Assembly (NCBI GenBank): GCA_006503535.1
Contig: QYRS01000005.1
Location: forward strand, 1,302,001 to 1,366,000
DNA length: 64,000 nt
Reading direction: 5' to 3'
Source: Arthrinium phaeospermum
Taxonomy: Eukaryota > Ascomycota > Sordariomycetes > Amphisphaeriales > Apiosporaceae
Both the position numbers and the translations under genes were made by a program. Shown here one piece after another: positions 10,776 to 23,736 of this stretch. Under the pieces are notes generated by a model, which was given only the letters and a program-made list of their open reading frames with translations, was not told where the DNA came from and did no database searches. Within the stretch, counting starts at the first letter, position 1; every line of letters begins with the position of its first letter.

Positions 10776-13252
10776 AAGTCGATGTCTGTCTACGAGATAT
10801 AAATTGCTTTCTGCAATCATATGGGGAGAAGAGAATGTTGGGTCTACTTCCAAGAGAACCTCCGGTGTCAAGAATAAGGGCTAGAGACGGTAGCTGGCGG
10901 GGATAGAGAAGCAGAGAGGCCACCGGTATACATTTCCCCAAACGTCCTGGACGGAGACATACAAAACAGATTACGCATAGATCAAGATTAAAGAGTGCAG
11001 TGGAATGAGCAGGGCTACAGGGAAGAGTACTGGGGGGAAGGGAAGTTGGCCTAGAAATCCATTTAAAAATCATCATTCGTTCGGTCATTCGACTTCACCT
11101 TTTTCTTTTGTCCTGTCATAGTGATTCACACGACTTCGCCTTCACAGCCTCGTTAATCTCCAAACCAATGCGATGCTGTAGACATACTCACCATCTAACG
11201 TCGACTGGTCCAAAGTTTATGAGAAGCGTGCGGACTGGCTCGGCCGAAGCCGCCTGCCTACCGGGAGGAAGTACACTTTGACAGCTGTCTCATCTTGATC
11301 CGGGCAGATCTATGAAACTGACGGGGGCGAACTTAGGCCCTTGTCTTTTTCTTCCAAATTCGCCTCTTCCATACTCCGGATGCGTAGCGTTTCTTCTCAT
11401 GAGGGCCGTGCGATACGCAAAAGTCAGGAGATAGGAGATAGGCTAGATAGGCAGTGGTTTCGTAGGTTGGGCCACTGTAAGGGCTGTTCTAAGAAGCTGG
11501 ACCGTCAGATGATAAATGTGTTCTGGAGAGCCTCGGAATTAGAATCGCGTCAGGAGCGCGTGTCTAGGATACAACTGTGGTTCGTCCAATTCGGCTGGAT
11601 CGAACCAGATGGGAGTCAATAAACAAGCCCACACCGCATGACTCGCGGCTGGGATCTTCGGGAACCCGATGTTTTTTTATTCAGCCGAGGAGGTTTTGAG
11701 GCTATGCTATCGGCCGTCCCATGCCTCCTTGAACCCGACATGTCCATGTTTTATACACACGAGAAGATGCGTGCATTTGGCAGGCGACGATGGCGGCACA
11801 ACGGACTAAACGTAAGTCCATGCACGCATGCATGTGGGCTTGAGTTTGGCGGGACTTCCAAATAAAGTAGATGACATCTCCTGATTACCCCACAATCGCC
11901 CAGAAACATGCAAGAAAAGAAAAAAAAGCCGTGGGCTGGAGATATGGCTTCAAGGAAGCATATCCAAGCGTTGCGGCGCAGCTCTCAAGAATCGCGGTTG
12001 CTAGTATGGCGGTTTGGTCAACTCGAAACGTTAGGCCAATCATGCTACCCTAGATGATGTGCCGCTTGGTTCTAGCCAGGTACCGTGCCTCTAGAACAAG
12101 CGTGCATCGTAGCTGGAAGTATCCCGCAGCATAGGTACCTACCTGCACGAGTTCAAAGTGCAGACTAGCTCGCTCTGAAGTATGCACTTTTATGTTGGCT
12201 GACTGGCAGGCTTACCTAGTGCAATTGATTAGCCTGCTGCACGTAATGAAGGCGTACTAGCTAATACTACCTACTGTACAGAGACAGAGGGCGACCTGAG
12301 ACACGAGCTAGAAATAGAAGTTTGCGGAATGCGCGTGTGTTTAGCCAGGGCTGATACGAAATAAGACATTGCCCTGAGATCTGCGGCACTGACATATCCT
12401 TCGGTCGAAATCTTACATCATCCAAACGAAGAGCAAAGTGCGGTGTTTGCTGCTGCTTACTACCACAAGTACCCAGAGTCAAGACAACCAGGACCTCGCA
12501 GCTCCGGGATGACAAAAGACTGGGTAATTGCCATAGCAGAAATTCCCCCGGAATACTGGAGCCCAGTCTTCCCTTTCATCTCATGTTTTCCCGCAGAGTT
12601 CGACCCATGAAGCGCGACTCGGCCATAGCTGGGTTGCATGGTTCGTCCCAATACGAGGCGATGCACATCTATGTACATATTAATGTAGGCTGGCTGGTGT
12701 TTTGCACATACATACATACATCGTTGGACTACCTAAGGTAGACGAGCCGCCATCAATCGAAGAAGCCGTTGACGTGGGAGCCAGGGCCGCCCCCTTAATT
12801 CGCGCCTCCCCCCCTGGCACGTTTCCCGCAAAGTGCAGGGGATCGGCCGCTACCATGTCTGATGGGGGATGGCGGCCCTTGGCAGCCCTGCTGGAGGTGT
12901 GCGCCTCGGCCATTGCTGGGCCAGAAACGGGAGAAACAGGCAGAGCCCGTCAGCCAGTCAGCGCCTTGATTAAACGCGTATTTCCTCTATCCAGATTAAT
13001 GCGACTCTGTTATACCACTGTGCGCCGGCGGCCCAGGGGTCTGTGAAATCTATGGGGCCCCTTGGCTAAAGCTCCGGAATGCTAATCCACTGAACAGTGG
13101 TTGCATTGGATCTACACAGGAGAGCGGAAGATCCTACTTAAAAGACCATGCGTTTCTCACCGTTCTGATAACTCTTTGCAGTCTGCAGGTCTTGCTCGAG
13201 TCCTTTTAGTCAACCGTCCTACACCCACACATTCGTTCACATCACCGACAAG
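10776..13252. other. Long gene-poor region
   Basis: About 2.5 kb with no supported gene. There are scattered short frames, a (CATA)n microsatellite at about 12706-12721, and a stretch at 12060-12310 rich in TACCTA-like words. No terminal repeats or transposase motifs are visible. Confidence 0.45.
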
Positions 13253-13889
13253 ATGCAAATTTCTGCCGTATTCGCTGCCATGGTCCTGGCCGTCTCGGCC
13301 AGGCCCCAATCCATCTTCCGCGTCAAGGCGACGATGGACTACAGCTGGGAAGTCTCCGAATGGACCGGCAGCTGCCCCAATGGGACGTGTAAATATGGTA
13401 CGTTTGCTTGTCCAGATCTTGGTCGCCCGGGTATCGCCCGCTAACGATTCGGCGCCGCAGACTTCAAGGTTCACGGGACAGAGAACCTCAACGGCAACCC
13501 CAAGAAGCCGGGCTTCGTCGCACACTGTGCTGGCAACAGCGAAGGTGCCCCGTACCGACTCTGCAATCTTGAAGACGAGTCCAAGACCACCCGCCGAGTT
13601 GCTGCCAAGCTTCAGCCTTGGACGACCAAGCCGGCCAACTCAACCGGGGCTCGGATTCAGGTGTCTCTGCAGTACACCGACTTCGACACCGAGTAAGTGC
13701 TCCTCCAATGAGACCCGAGAAACCTGGGTTGCATTGCGCCCGAGGGGGTATTTCGACGCCGAACAGTTTGCTAACATGTCTCTTCCCAGCTCGACATGGT
13801 GGAACTATACGGGTCATGCTGAGACCAGATACACCCCAACTCCCTTGAACTTCAAGATCACGCCCGATGAGATCTTTGGCGTTGCTTAA
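13253..13889 (+). CDS. Secreted small cysteine-containing protein, function unknown
   Basis: Three exons, 13253-13397, 13461-13692 and 13790-13889, with donors GTACGT and GTAAGT and a GCTAAC branch site in each intron, predict 158 aa. The N-terminus, MQISAVFAAMVLAVSARPQS, is a signal peptide. The mature protein has four Cys (SCPNGTC, AHC, LCNL), enough for two disulfides, and three possible N-glycosylation sites (NGT, NST, NYT). It looks like a compact beta-rich extracellular protein: VSLQYTDFD, then STWWNYTGHAETRY, ending ITPDEIFGVA. I do not recognise a named family. Similar uncharacterised secreted proteins are common in plant-associated ascomycetes. An effector or surface role is possible but not shown. 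Confidence 0.75.
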
Positions 13890-15274
13890 ATAAGAACGCC
13901 GTTTGTGTGCGATAGACCGGCCTGTCGGACTTAATTTCTAATGCAGGGAGACGGTTACCTGCATAAACAAGCGCGATCTCATGTGTGACCGACAAAACGC
14001 TGCGATGGCATCAGGCATCCTTGCCGCCTCCATCTCGATACCCTGCAGAGTGACACATGGTTGTGGCGTTTACCAATTAAGGGGCGGCTACAATTGAGAG
14101 ACGGGTTTGACGATTGACGATAGGCGATTGACGATGCATGTGCCATCTGAGCTGTTTGCTTGTGGAAGCAAGCGACGGGCATGTAACACGAGTTGTGGTA
14201 CACCCAAGCAGCAGTTATCCGGATTTAATGGATGGATGAGCAACCCGGGAAAGAGAGAGGAGTGCCTCGCTGGCATGAGAAGGTCAACTAGAATCATGAG
14301 CATTGCACATTTTCATTCAATACGAGACTAAAACGTCCCACCAATGAGACGAATACACCGTGACATCCAAGGACGCGCAGCAGCGCAGGATAACGAGTGG
14401 TAAGCTACATGTAGCCGACCATTTTCCTATCTAGAGAAAGGGAAAAAATGGAAATACAGAAAATCAAAATGACCATGCCATCCGAAGAAAAAAAAAGAAG
14501 AGAGCAGAAGAGATAACTGCGCAGTTTGTTCAGTATGCGTGTAACCTGTACAGATTAACTGCAACCTACATGTAGGTAACAAGTGGTTATGTTATGTCAC
14601 TACCGAATGGATTGGGCACTCAATTCATTGTTCAATTGGATGGAAATGGGTACAACCTGCTGTCGGGTATTGAGTCAGTCAAGTAATCTAGCAGCTGGTT
14701 GCTTGGCTGCGTCAGCCGAAGTGGCTCATCCAGTGCTCCTCCCCTGCTGCGGTGATGTAATGGGGCCTCCAGAGCTCTCCTCGCTCACAACTCACAGCTC
14801 TTGTGCTCCCCTGTGCTTGGCCCGTAGCTGGTCGACTCCTCCCAAAACAGAGGTCCCGATCGACCCCCCGCCCCCGCTGCTGCCAGCTAACATGAACCAT
14901 TTGCTTGCCTGGTCAACATTGAAGTTATCCGACCCAAACCATCTTCAAGGGTTGATAAAGCTCAGCAAACCATTCTAACATTGCAGTAGATTTGCAGTAG
15001 GTAAACCCTTTGCCACTTCTCGATTCTTGGCTGCTACCTGGACTGGCCGGAGCCCGACTTACGTTGCGGCTTACATACTTACTTTGCCCACTTGCGTTCA
15101 TCAGGCACCAACTTTTAGCATCATCCGCACTGCTTTGCGAACAGTCGCAGGCCATATATCGCGCTGGGCGAGCCGGTCCACTCAATCCACACCAATACAC
15201 CTCTCACCGCTGAGAGCACATCATACCGTTTGGCTTCTCACCATTGAAACCAGAAACAACTAACGACCGGCATC
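13890..15274. other. Spacer upstream of fimbrin
   Basis: No supported gene. It holds the 3' region of the secreted-protein gene, short palindromic words such as CCTACATGTAGG (about 14566-14577), an A-rich stretch near 14480-14505, and presumably the fimbrin promoter in the last few hundred bases. Confidence 0.45.
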
Positions 15275-17435
15275 ATGGAAATGATAAGGCTCCAGAAGTA
15301 AGCTTTCTCGAGCGTTCCCGCGCACCCAGCGCAACCCGGCAGGATCTAACGGTGCAAACAGGAAGTTCCCTCAGTTCGAGCAGGGCGACATCTTCGGCCT
15401 CACTGACGCGTTCCGAAAGCTCGACGTCGACGACAAGGGCTACCTCGACGAAGCCACCGCAATCAAGGCGACCCAGCAGAGCGAGCGCCAGCCGTACGAT
15501 GTTGTCCGACAAGCCCTGAAGGAGGTCGAGCTGGATTCGTCTCGCAGGGTCGAGCTCGAGGACTATGTAGGAGTACGTAGTAACCACGCCGCATTCTTTG
15601 AGCCCCGGCTTCGTGTGTGTCCCATTGCTAACTCCGTGCGACTGACCAGCTCATCGCCAAACTACGCGACTCTTCCCCCGCGCAGAAGCGCATGAACACA
15701 GGCGGTGCCGCACCTGCCCCCGCACCGGGCGTCGTCGCGCAAAGAACGGGTGGCCATGCCTCCAAGGGAAGCGTCGGCAGGATTCAGGTCCAAGGCTCGA
15801 GTGCCAACGTCACCCATACCATCAACGAGGATGAGCGGACCGAGTTCACGCGTCATATCAACGCCGTTCTGGCTGGCGACCCAGACATCGGCAGCCGCCT
15901 GCCTTTCCCTACCGACACCTTCGAGATGTTCGACGAGTGCAAGGACGGTCTGGTACTGGCTAAGCTGATCAACGACAGTGTCCCGGACACCATTGACGAG
16001 CGTGTCATGAACGTTCCAGGAAAGAAGATCAAGAAGCTGAACGCCTTCCACATGACGGAGAACAACAACATTGTCATCGAGTCAGCCAAGGGCATTGGCT
16101 GCTCCGTTGTCAACATTGGTAGCGGTGATATCATTGAGGTCAGGGAGCATCTGATTCTTGGTCTTATTTGGCAGGTTATCCGAAGAGGTCTTCTGGGCAA
16201 GATCGATATCAAGCTGCACCCCGAGCTGTACCGACTTCTCGACGAGGACGAGACTCTGGAGCAGTTCCTGCGCCTGCCCCCGGAGCAAATCCTGCTCCGA
16301 TGGTTCAACTACCACCTCAAGGCTGCCAAATGGCACCGCCAAGTGCACAACTTCTCGAGCGACGTGAAGGACGGAGAGAACTACGCTGTCTTGATGGCAC
16401 AGATTGGCCACGAGTACGGCTGCAGTCGTGCTCCTCTGCAGACACAAGATCTGCTTCAGAGAGCCGAGGAAGTTCTCCAGGACGCCGACAAGCTTAGCTG
16501 CCGCAAGTTCTTGACTCCCACCTCCCTGGTTGCCGGCAACCCCAAGCTTAACTTGGCCTTCGTTGCCAACCTGTTCAACACACACCCATGCCTCGAGCCG
16601 ATCACAGAGGAAGAGAAGCTGGAGGTGGAGGACTTCGATGCCGAAGGCGAGAGAGAGGCCCGAGTTTTCACGCTTTGGCTGAACAGTCTTGACGTCGACC
16701 CCGCCGTTGTATCATTCTTCGACGATCTTCACGATGGCACTATTCTCCTCCAGGCCTACGACAAGGTCATCAAGGGCTCCGTAAACTGGCGACATGTGAA
16801 CAAGCGACCTGCTCACGGCGGCGAGCTCATGAGATTCAAGGCTGTCGAGAACACCAACTACGCCATTGAGCTTGGCAAGCAGAACGGCTTCTCTCTGGTC
16901 GCAGTCCAGGGCGCGGATATCACGGATGGTCAAAAGACGCTTACATTGGGACTCGTATGGCAGCTCATGAGAAAGGACATCACGTTGACTCTGGGTGCCC
17001 TGGCCCAGCGGCTCGGAAAGCGGGAGATGACAGATGTCGAGATGGTCCGATGGGCCAACGAGATGAGCAAGAAGGGCGGCCGCAACTCGTCGGTCCGATC
17101 CTTCAAGGACTCGTCCATCGGCAACGGCATCTTCTTGCTGGACGTGTTGAACGGCATGAAGACCAGCTATGTCGATTACGACTTGGTGACTCCGGGTGGC
17201 ACGGACGAGGACGCGTACCTGAACGCCAAGCTGAGCATCAGTATCGCAAGAAAGATGGGAGCCACCATCTGGCTGGTGCCCGAGGATATCTGCCAAGTTC
17301 GCTCCCGACTGGTGACTACTTTCATCGGTAAGTTGATGATGCTCCCCTCTCCGCGTGACTTACATGACGAAGATGATATACTGACCGCATCGCCCATTAG
17401 GCTCTCTGATGGCAACCTACGAAAAGATGCAATAG
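15275..17435 (+). CDS. fim1: Fimbrin/plastin, actin-bundling protein
   Basis: Four exons, 15275-15297, 15362-15572, 15650-17327 and 17401-17435, give 648 aa, the usual length for fungal fimbrin. The 23-bp first exon encodes MEMIRLQK and is supported by a GTAAGC donor and by the conserved start of the family. An EF-hand region follows (FRKLDVDDKGYLDE and a weaker second loop). Then come four calponin-homology domains in two actin-binding pairs, seen in CKDGLVLAKLINDSVPDTID, ILLRWFNYHL, FTLWLNSLDV and VRWANEMSK. The short last exon restores the family C-terminus GSLMATYEKMQ. Fimbrin cross-links F-actin in cortical patches, the contractile ring and hyphal tips and is needed for endocytosis. Nothing in the sequence suggests loss of function. 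Confidence 0.96.
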
Positions 17436-18676
17436 ACGGGTCTACCTCTCGCTTATCTGGTTTTTCTTACCACTTACTTTTGAAGGGTGGGAAAAAAGGA
17501 AGAATTAAAAAAACAGAGGGTTGTTGTGTTTTGGTGAGATGCTACCCACGACGAATGAGCTACGTACGCTGCTTTTCTTCTTCTTCGAGAGGATAGATCG
17601 GTCTTCTCTATTAGCATTCTTCTAGCCTTGAGAGTATTCGTAGAAAGAAGCCTGCAAATAGTTGATACAAAAAATCGAAAGCTTCCTATCATATATTAGA
17701 TGTGGTGATTAAGCGAGCGTGAGTCGCGATAGCCGGCAGAAGTCGGCATGGCTTGTGCAAGGTGGACGGAAACCCGGCTGCCTTATGCCCCCCACCAACG
17801 TTACAGCGTTGCAGCGAGCGATCCGATGGTGGGGTCCTTCTTTTCCCCGGCACCCTCACCCCCCCTGGAAGATGGATGAAGATGATAGTAGGTTTCCTGC
17901 AGCCTACTATTGCTTACTGACCGCTGCGAGTTGCCACTGGCCAGTCTACTCAGCCCAGAAATACGTACCCGCACCCATTACGTCGTTTCGGTTGGGGTGA
18001 GCAAAGAATTGCAATCAACCCCCAAACTACCGCCAGTACTGCGGCTACAGGCTACGCAAGTCAGTCAGGGGATGAGGAGACACAGATAGAGAGAGCAAGA
18101 AAACCACTCCTTTTCGGTGAGCGCATGACGGACGACAAGGGAAAAAGTATCCAGTCTTATTCGTAACCAAATCAAACGAAACGAGCGCCCTGACCATTCT
18201 TGTCGTTTCTGAAGCCTGCCGCGCGCACCACAATCCACTTGGCCATGGGACTTGCCATGCCTTGCTTTTTCTGCCAAATGAATTGATTTCGAGCAACTGA
18301 AAAGTCTAAAGCAGGACCCGGCCTGTCCGTTTTCGCTGAGGTGATATCACGCGGAGCACAGCATTGCCCCGTGTCTTCCGCAATCTCGTGCAACATACAT
18401 CGTCAAATTTTATGAAAGATTACCTTTACTTATAAATGTTAAAAGGAGCCTATGAGTTTCTTTCCCTTTTCCCAATTGCAAAGTTTCCACGCGATCCACA
18501 GTGTATCGCGACGACGTCCGAAGTAGTACCTATTACATTATTGTACTTCTGATACCTAATACCGGCCTTCCTGTTTGCCACCTGCCGTATACTCGGTTTG
18601 ATCGGCAGGACACATAAAGAAGGGACCGGCGTTAATCTGCATCTCCGGCTCCGATGCGCACATCGTCCTTATCGTC
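17436..18676. other. Spacer between fimbrin and the sterol acyltransferase
   Basis: No supported gene. It contains the fimbrin 3' region and the upstream region and leader of the acyltransferase gene. Short frames on both strands show no family resemblance. Confidence 0.5.
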
Positions 18677-18915
18677 ATGTCTGAAGCTGAGCCGCTAAAC
18701 GCAAGCGAGATGGACACTAGCGCCGATGCGGGTGGTCCCAATAAGCACCATCACAACGGCGTGAATGGCGATTCCGTCCGAGCCAATGGCGCCGATGGCT
18801 ACTTCTCAGCGCAGCCCACCGAGGCCGCGGGGGAAGAGGAGGCTCAGGCGCAGGCGCAGGAGGCCGCGGAGAGGACGCCCAATGAAAGCACTAGCGAGGA
18901 GGAGGACTACGACCG

Positions 18916-18947
<32 letters not shown>

Positions 18948-21204
18948 CCGTGTCGGTCTACCTGCGGCGGCGGGTCAACCCAGACTCGTACGACAATTCG
19001 GCCACCGCAACGCCTGATGTCGTGCACCTGGGCGACAAGACCAACTCGTCCACCACCGAGAGCTCCAGCTACGAGAACCTGCCGCCCCTGGCGACGCGGC
19101 CGTCGGCCAGGCGCAGCAGCAAGACGTATGTCGTGGCCGCCGACGACAAGGAGCTGAGAGCCATCCTGCGAAGGGGGCTGGAGAGGGTAAGCTGCTCCTT
19201 TTATAAGAAACGGCGCTATTCCCAGCTGCGATGAGTTGCGTGTGTATGCGACTTGAATGAATGCCGACTAAATGTGTTTCCAGGAAGAAGAGAAGAAGAA
19301 CCCGGCCCGGAGGGAGAAGTTACGAGACATGGTGTTCACGCGGCAGTTTTCGACCTTCGACAGGCAAAACCAGAGTGCGGCCAACAGTGTGTTCCATGGG
19401 TTCTACACGCTGTTCTGGATCTCGGTTGGCTTCCTGATCCTGAAGATGGCGGCCGACAACTGGAGAAAGACCGGGAGTCCGCTGGGGACCAACGAGATCA
19501 TGAGGATCATGTTTCGAAGAGAGGGTAAGTCGCCTGGTCTGATACCGCGCAGCATCCTGACTGGGGCGACATGATCAAGAGGGCTCACGTAAATTCTAGT
19601 TGTCATGCTACTTGTCTCCGACGGTGTTATGTGCGGTTTAACAGGCTTCGGCTGGATTCTGCAAAGGCTCGTCCATGCCAACTATATCCAGTGGAATAAA
19701 TCGGGTTGGATCATCCAAAACGTAAGCTCGAACACCGCATTGCTCTTATTGGTAGTCGAGGATGGCTAATTGATAATCTCTTCCAGATCTGGCAATCCCT
19801 TTTCATCGGCGGCGTTATTGGCTTCCCCTTGCTTCGCGAATGGCCGTGGACGCATACGGTCTTCTTTGTGCTTCAGTAAGTAAACATTCGATAGGCAATA
19901 ACCTTACATGTCACCGCTGACACCTGCTTGCACAGTGGGCTTGTGATGTTGATGAAGCAGCATTCGTATGCATTCTACAACGGCCACCTATCAACCCTCT
20001 ATGAGAAGCGAAATATGCTGTTGCGAAAGCTCAAGCAACTAGACCTTATTAACCCCGTTACTTCGCCGACTCTAGCCAGTCCATCAATATCCGAGTTTTC
20101 CATCGACCACCTCGCCAACCAGCCCTCGGCCAGCGTGTACAAGGAGAGACGCCAATCAATCCACCAAGGCAGCATCACAGATGGCATTGAGAAGATCTCG
20201 GCCACAATCGACTCTGGGGACCCCCTTGACACGGACCAGCTGCAGCTCTTTGAGCGCATGATCAAGTGGGAGACGGACGCGCTGGCCGACGAGCTCAAGG
20301 GCAAGGCGACGGACCCGGCTCGATCTTACCCAAACAACCTCACCTTCGCCAACCACTACGAGTGGATTGTCTTGCCCACTCTGGTCTACGAGCTCGAGTA
20401 TCCTCGCTCGGAGCGCATCAACTGGTACTACGTCGCCGAGAAGGCCGCGGCCATGTTCGGGCTCATCTTCGTCATGATCATGGTGTCCCAGGCCTACATG
20501 TACCCCGTCGTCATGTTCACTATTAAGATGAAGGAGGAGGGGTGGTCCACCTCTCGACGCCTCCAGGAGTTCCCCTGGATCCTGAGCGACCTGGTGTTCC
20601 CCTTCATGATGGAATACATGGTATGGATATCTACCCCCTTAGAGTCTGGCAGAGGATGTTTGTCACTAACCAATACGTCCCTTAGCTCGCGTGGTATGTG
20701 ATCTGGGAAACGTGCCTCAACCTGCTGGCTGAACTCACGTGCTTCGCCGACAGGAGCTTCTATGACGCCTGGTGGAATAGCGGTAAGCCTCCCCTTTTCC
20801 TTCTTGCCAAACCCCTCGCTATCATGCATGAGCCCCAAGCTGATCTCGTCCTCGTGGTTTGACTAGTCTCCTGGGATCAGTTCGCCCGCGACTGGAACCG
20901 CCCCGTCCACAACTTTCTCCTGCGGCATGTGTACCACTCATCGATCTCGTCGATGCGCGTCAACAAGTACCAGGCCACCCTCATCACCTTTTTCCTGTCG
21001 GCGTGCGTGCACGAGCTCGTCATGTGGTGCATCTTCAAGAAGCTCCGGGGCTACCTCCTGATGATGCAGATGTGCCAGTTGCCGCTGGTGGCCCTGAGCC
21101 GCACCCGCTGGCTCAAGGGCAAGAAGACGCTCGGCAACATGACCTTCTGGATCGGCATATTTACGGGCCCCAGCTTGCTGTGCAGCTTATACTTGGTTCT
21201 TTAG
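18677..21204 (+). CDS. Sterol O-acyltransferase, MBOAT family (ARE1/ARE2-like)
   Basis: Seven exons: 18677-19186, 19284-19524, 19600-19721, 19787-19875, 19936-20620, 20686-20782 and 20867-21204. All junctions are GT-AG with consistent phase and give 693 aa. The first 170 residues are acidic and disordered, with a short poly-Gln run. The membrane domain has many hydrophobic helices and the ACAT/DGAT1 hallmarks: HSYAFYNGHLS, the motif FYDAWWN (family consensus FYxDWWN), LRHVYHSS, and the probable catalytic His in ACVHELVMW. The HSxAFYNG stretch favours sterol O-acyltransferase over DGAT1. The enzyme esterifies ergosterol with fatty acyl-CoA in the ER and supplies steryl esters to lipid droplets. 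No regulation is visible in the sequence. Confidence 0.93.
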
Positions 21205-21407
21205 GATGGGTAATTCGGGTCAGTTACGGGTCTTTATGGGATTTTACTGGTTTGGATACACGGATGAATAGATAGATACCGGCTTGCAAATAGCCAATTT
21301 CAAACTCCAATCTGCCCATTTTCTCGACTAATCGTCACTGAATGCCGTCCCAACTAATACCTCTATACCCGAGATGAGACAATTCCCCCGGCATGGCATC
21401 CACGTGA

Positions 21408-22864
21408 TCAAAGTATACCCTGTGCGTCCTCGTGGGCTAGCATGGAGCGCACGGTGTCCACCACGCTCTCCTCGAGCCCCCGGTACTCGATGCCGAGCAC
21501 CCGCCGCGACTTGCCGCTGTCGAACCCGTAGATGTCGGCGGGCAGGTCGTCGAGCGCCTCGCCGATGTCGGCGGGCAGCCGGTCCCGCAGCCGCGGGAAG
21601 TGGCGCGCCACGGCGGCCGCGATGTGCTGGTTCGAGAAGTAGGCGCCGACCATGTAGAACCGCTGGCCGCCCGCCTCGGGCACCGTCAGGGCCCGCAGGT
21701 GCGCGAGCGCCACGTCCCGCACGTCGACAAAGGTGAAGACGGGCGCCGTGGGCGGGAGGCCTGGGTGGGTGCCCTGGGGCCCGTTGACGCCTAGTACCAG
21801 GTCTCGGATCCGCGCGTTGGATGCGTTGACGGAGGAGAGGTGCGGGAGGCCGCGCTGGATGGGGCCGAAGTTGTAGGTTGGGTTTAGGGTTACGAGGTCG
21901 AAGTTGGGGCGGGGGTTCGTGGCGTTGGCGATGGCCCATGCGGCTTTCTCGGAGAAGACCTTTTAAGGGGGGTGGTGTGGTTAGGGGTCGATGCACGACA
22001 AACGGTGGCATTTTGATGGGGTGTTTCTGAAGGTAGGCTAATGGGTGACTTACTTTGCTGCAACGATAGGTGCTCTTGGGGTCCATGGCGTCCTCCCAGG
22101 TGACGGGCGGCCAGTGCGTCTCATCGTAGACCTTGGCGTGGTTCTTGGGGTTGATGACGGCGGCCGAGGACGACGTGATGACGACGCGCCTCACGGACGG
22201 GGCATACGCCAGGATCGACTGGAGCAGGCCGGTCGTCCCCTTGATGGCCGGGTCCAGGAAGTCCTTGACGGGGTCCTCCACGTGGAGCTGGTACGGCGAC
22301 GCCGTGTGGACCACGTAGTCGAAGGGCTTCTCCGCGCCGCCGCTGTCGGCTGTCGACCGGAAGAGCTATAGGGCACGCACCAGGCCCGATCAGCATCGTG
22401 CCAACTTAAAAGCGAACCCGGCTTCTGGCACGAAACACGGCTCTACTGCAGGTTGCGCCGGTGGAGAAGCACTTACTGCATCGTATGCGCTCTCCTTGGC
22501 GATGTCCTCCACTACGGCAAAGGAGCACCGATGCGAGGGTTCCTTGAGGGTCTTGACGATCGTCCGGCCCTTCTCCTCTGACCTGACAGTAACGACGACC
22601 TCAAAGCTGTGGAGATGGGCTTTTGTCAGTAAATTCCCCGTAACTCGGCGTTTTTGTTTTTTCTCCCTCTTGGCGTTACATACCCATAATCCAACAGGTA
22701 GTCCAGTACGTGAGAGGCGATGAAGCCACTTCCACCTATAGGTTCCGGTCAATCACAGTCTTATTCCGTGGTATGGCGGTATACTTACCAGTCAAGAGAA
22801 CATTTCCCTTGCTGGTTTGCTTCTTATTGGGCGGTTCGGAAGGAGTCTCCAGTAACGCAGGCAT
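21408..22864 (-). CDS. Extended SDR, NADPH-dependent aldehyde/ketone reductase (GRE2/DFR-like)
   Basis: Five exons, 22789-22864, 22684-22735, 22477-22606, 22054-22365 and 21408-21959, give 373 aa. The Rossmann motif, GNVLLTGGSGFIASHVLDYL, spans the first splice junction, which confirms it. Later come VVHTASPYQ, the SSSAAV strand and the catalytic YRCSK (Tyr186, Lys190) at the end of exon 4. The C-terminal substrate domain contains LNPTYNFGPIQ and FVDVRDVALAHLRAL. These match the dihydroflavonol reductase/cinnamoyl-CoA reductase/Gre2 group of NADPH-dependent reductases. The true substrate is unknown; methylglyoxal, aldehydes or a secondary-metabolite ketone are all possible. The gene is divergent from the FAD monooxygenase at 23737. 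Exons 4 and 5 are strikingly GC-rich. Confidence 0.92.
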
Positions 22865-23736
22865 TTCGAGTATTGAGGCTATCGTGTGAGAGGTGTATAG
22901 GGAGGTTACACGACAGCTATACAAGACTATTCGATGTGTTACAGATGGGAATCAACTTTGACGACAGCAGAAATGTGTCATCCAGAGCAGGCGGCCATCC
23001 CTGCAATGTCCGGGCAAGGAACCCGATCTACCAACGTCCGACGTCCGAGCGAAATGCTACTACAGGTACGCCAAGATCCGTTCGATTCCCGAGAAACGAT
23101 CTCTTGGCAAGAATTATATCTCTACAGCTTACAGCCAGCACTCGCTAAACATTCGGTTATGTACGTTAATACCCGCCCCTGAGGTGTCGCGCACCTCTTA
23201 TGTTGCTACTTTCCCCCAAGAGTCGTGATGATGTAAGATGGCCTTGACAACCAATCATCAATGCGGGGACCCCTCGTTAAAAGTGCTTGGACTTTGGTCC
23301 CTCGAATCTGCAGCCAGTGGGCAACGGGATGGTCGGACCCTGTCTTACCACTTCGGGGGTCCGGGGGGACGACCCCACAAACCACCCCGACGGCACTGCT
23401 GATCTACTCTTCGACTCCCCACAGTTGACCAAGAGACAGTTGAGCATTGGCAAGGACATTGTAAATTTGAACGCCAGGAATGCGATACCATTCCTGATCA
23501 AACAACTGTGTCTGGATTAGCTGCCACCTTCGACTCTGACTCTGACTGGCCAAGAGCCCTGTAAGCTTGAGTAGAGTCAGTATAGAGTCTTCATTGAGCG
23601 CGATACGTATAAGTCTGTGTGACCCGACTGACGGGACGAGTTCCGGCTTGTGAACCACGCATCATTTTGTTTTTGCCGACGACAACACCACATAATCCCG
23701 AACAAACCCAGACCAGGTGTCCCACAAGCGGCAGGC
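22865..23736. other. Divergent promoter region of the SDR and FAD monooxygenase
   Basis: About 870 bp between two head-to-head oxidoreductase genes, so both promoters lie here. Several short open frames occur but none has a motif. I see no clear transcription-factor site that I could name with confidence. Confidence 0.5.
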
